Source: Rhodococcus sp. 06-235-1A
GTDB lineage: Bacteria > Actinomycetota > Actinomycetes > Mycobacteriales > Mycobacteriaceae
Assembly: GCF_002258785.1 (NCBI RefSeq)
Contig: NZ_NOYI01000033.1
Span: 1 to 64,000, forward strand
Reading direction: 5' to 3'
DNA: 64,000 bases
Shown: positions 62,256-64,000 of the stretch, piece by piece
How positions within the stretch are numbered: position 1 is the stretch's first letter
How the letters are laid out: every line of letters starts with the position of its first letter
Notes under the pieces: model-generated
Databases searched by the model: none
What the model was told of the DNA's origin: nothing
What the model saw: the letters and a program-made list of their open reading frames with translations, nothing else
Translations under genes and position numbers: made by a program

Positions 62256-63844
62256 CCGTCACCGTCGAACCGAAGCCCACGAACGCTGCAGTACAGAATG
62301 ATCCGCGGCGACGTCGATGGTTGTTCCCGGCGCTGGGCGTTGTCGCGCTCGTTGTCACGGTGCTCTCGGCGGGGTACATCGACTTCGCGCCGACCACGTT
62401 GCTCGACGGTCTCGACGACGTCGGCCGTCTCCTCGAACGGATGCTGCCGCCCCGGGTCGACGACACCGGCCGGATCGTCTCACTTGCGGTCGAGACGTTG
62501 CTCATGGCGGTGCTGGGTACCGTGCTCGCAGCGATCGTCTCGGTGCCGTTGGCCTTTCTCGCCGCGCGGAACACATCTCCGCATGCTCTGCTGCACAACG
62601 CGGCTCGTGCGATCATCACCTTCTGCCGGGCGATGCCGGACCTGCTGTTCGCGGTGCTGTTCGTCAGGGCGCTGGGAATCGGGGTGCTGCCCGGCATCCT
62701 CGCGCTCGCGCTGCACTCGATCGGCATGCTCGGCAAGCTGTTCGCCGATGCCATCGAGGAGACCGACGTGGGACCGCGTGAGGCACTGAGGGCAGCGGGA
62801 GCCGGCTACCTTCGCGAGATGATCAATGCCGTTGTACCGCAGGTCGTTCCAGCATGGATCGGAGCGTTCGTCTACCGGATCGACATCAACCTACGCATGT
62901 CGGTGGTCCTCGGCTTCGTCGGGGCAGGCGGTATCGGCTTCGCCCTGCAGGACGCCCTGCGTGGATTGATCTACCCGCGTGCTCTCGGAATCGTGCTGGT
63001 GATACTGGTGATCATCGCGGCAATGGAGTTGGTGGCCATGGCTCTTCGCCGCATGCTGCTGGTTCCGTCCGCGGCCGGTCCGCAGCGCGATCGACTGATG
63101 CGGATCGGGGCGTCGATCGTGCTCGTCGTCGCGGTGGTGTCGTCCTTCGTGGTCCTCGAGCTGGATCCGCGGTCGCTGCTGACGTGGATCGGGCCGTCGG
63201 TCGAGGTGTTCGGAAGAATGGTCCCACCGGACTTCTCGTCCCTGGGATCGGACTTGCTCGACGCCGCCGTCCAGACCATCGCCATCGGTGTCGTGGCCAC
63301 CGCAATCGGGATCGTACTGTCGATACCCATCGGAGTCCTGGCCGCGCGCAACGCAACTCCGCATCCCGTGGTGTATTGGTGTGCCAGGTCCTGGATTCTG
63401 TTGGTGCGGGCTGTTCCCGAGCTGATTCTCGCCGTGGTGTTCGTGGCGGCGCTCGGATTGGGTCCGGTGGCGGGAACCTGCGCACTGGCCATCGGATCCG
63501 TCGGGTTTCTCGGCAAGCTCGTCGCCGACGCGATCGAGGAGATCGACCCCGGTCCCCTCGAGGCCGTCGCGTCGGTCGGCGGTGGTTGGTGGAACAGAAC
63601 ACTCAGTGCCGTCGTTCCTCAGGCAGTTCCGTCGATGGTCGGGTCGAGTCTGTATCTGCTCGACGTGAACATCCGTACCTCCACCATCCTCGGGATAGTC
63701 GGCGCCGGCGGTATCGGCTTCCTGCTCTTCGAGTCGATTCGTACCCTGAACTTCGACTTCGCCGGTGCGATCGTTCTCGTCATCTTCGTCGTCGTGTACA
63801 TCGTGGAAAGGATCTCCGGATGGATCAGATCACTGTTGGTCTGA
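62252..63844 (+). CDS. phnE: Fused duplicated phosphonate ABC permease (PhnE-PhnE)
   Basis: 530 residues, about twice the usual 270. Two tandem permease halves, each with an EAA-type loop: GKLFADAIEETDVGPREALRAAGAGY (first) and GKLVADAIEEIDPGPLEAVASVGGGW (second), each followed by VVPQVVPA/VVPQAVPS and YRIDINLRMSVVLGFVGAGGIGF versus YLLDVNIRTSTILGIVGAGGIGF. So one chain forms the whole membrane pore. GTG start in overlap with phnC; the following gene starts 25 bases before its stop. Confidence 0.93.
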   Translation: MTVTVEPKPTNAAVQNDPRRRRWLFPALGVVALVVTVLSAGYIDFAPTTLLDGLDDVGRLLERMLPPRVDDTGRIVSLAVETLLMAVLGTVLAAIVSVPLAFLAARNTSPHALLHNAARAIITFCRAMPDLLFAVLFVRALGIGVLPGILALALHSIGMLGKLFADAIEETDVGPREALRAAGAGYLREMINAVVPQVVPAWIGAFVYRIDINLRMSVVLGFVGAGGIGFALQDALRGLIYPRALGIVLVILVIIAAMELVAMALRRMLLVPSAAGPQRDRLMRIGASIVLVVAVVSSFVVLELDPRSLLTWIGPSVEVFGRMVPPDFSSLGSDLLDAAVQTIAIGVVATAIGIVLSIPIGVLAARNATPHPVVYWCARSWILLVRAVPELILAVVFVAALGLGPVAGTCALAIGSVGFLGKLVADAIEEIDPGPLEAVASVGGGWWNRTLSAVVPQAVPSMVGSSLYLLDVNIRTSTILGIVGAGGIGFLLFESIRTLNFDFAGAIVLVIFVVVYIVERISGWIRSLLV

Positions 63845-64000
63845 CGCAGGCCGCCGTCTGGACGGGGGGCGGGATCGACATGTGGGACATCGAGATTCCC
63901 GCACTCGAATCGGGTGACCTGCTGGTCCGCGTCGATCTGGCGACGGTGTGCGGGAGCGATCTGCACACGGTGTCGGGTCGGCGGGGCGGAGCGTGTCCGT
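63820..64000 (+). CDS. Zinc-dependent alcohol dehydrogenase of the phosphonate locus (start only)
   Basis: 60 residues visible, cut by the right edge. MDQITVGLTQAAVWTGGGIDMWDIEIPALESGDLLVRVDLATVCGSDLHTVSGRRGG is the N-terminal GroES-like part; CGSDLHTV carries the first catalytic zinc Cys and the following Asp/His of medium-chain dehydrogenases. Position after phnE agrees with the phosphonate-associated group recalled as TIGR03366. It starts 25 bp inside phnE. Confidence 0.85.
   Translation, partial: MDQITVGLTQAAVWTGGGIDMWDIEIPALESGDLLVRVDLATVCGSDLHTVSGRRGGACP

Overview
This is a 64 kb stretch of G+C-rich actinobacterial chromosome. The gene content points to the Mycobacteriales, most likely Rhodococcus in the broad sense: a single-chain long-chain-type acyl-CoA carboxylase, a mycobacterial-type PhnF operator, a DUF385 F420-type oxidoreductase, an EspR-like regulator, an MpaB-family oxygenase, many TetR/MarR/PadR regulators, and frequent GTG/TTG starts with ATGA/GTGA stop-start overlaps. 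The genus is inferred from content only; no rRNA gene or complete tRNA gene is present.

Layout. (1) 1-4.8 kb: 3' truncated giant biotin-dependent carboxylase. (2) 4.9-13.5 kb: one long minus-strand operon, read from 13.5 down to 4.9 kb, encoding an AMP-forming acid ligase, SDR reductase, acyl carrier protein, AvrD-like protein, SnoaL-like protein, a three-subunit molybdenum hydroxylase and its XdhC maturation factor. Divergent to it is a P-loop ATPase gene; the 256-bp gap holds two copies of the palindrome TGTTCAC-N4-GTGAACA. A butyrolactone-receptor-like TetR, an ArsR regulator and an MFS exporter follow (14.5-17.3 kb). I read this as an undescribed small-molecule (possibly signal) biosynthesis, sensing and export system and consider it the main discovery of the window. 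(3) 17.4-20.7 kb: EspR-like and MarR regulators, two unrecognised genes, then a 45-nt perfect 3' half of tRNA-Thr(UGU) followed by a terminator. This looks like the right-hand attachment scar of an integrated element lying to its left. (4) 20.9-29.5 kb: ordinary regulator/oxidoreductase pairs. (5) 28.1-38.2 kb: a very compact stress operon dnaK-grpE-dnaJ-cbpM-clpB-thioredoxin-ZnF(UBP)-cNMP/TrxR-like oxidoreductase-esterase. (6) 38.8-46.6 kb: a 2-oxoglutarate oxygenase with two methyltransferases, cyanase, acyl-CoA dehydrogenase, SelO, and two frameshifted genes. (7) 46.6-49.5 kb: iron-siderophore-type ABC importer. (8) 49.6-57.8 kb: accessory enzymes, a PepSY membrane protein followed by a heavily decayed DyP peroxidase gene, and an MpaB-like oxygenase. 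(9) 57.8-64 kb: a phosphonate uptake and breakdown locus with a GntR/PhnF repressor, two operators, PhnDCE-type transporter (two permeases fused), phosphonatase-like hydrolase, FAD oxidase and the start of a zinc alcohol dehydrogenase.

How they work together. In region 2 the ligase could activate a carboxylic acid and load it on the ACP, the SDR reduce it, AvrD join the acyl chain to a small hydroxylated partner (as AvrD does for syringolides), and the molybdenum hydroxylase oxidise the product; the TetR protein would sense it and the MFS protein export it. In region 5 unfolding and redox repair are co-expressed. In region 9 uptake, C-N/C-P bond attack and aldehyde/alcohol handling are under one repressor. 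All family names were assigned by reading motifs, without database searches.
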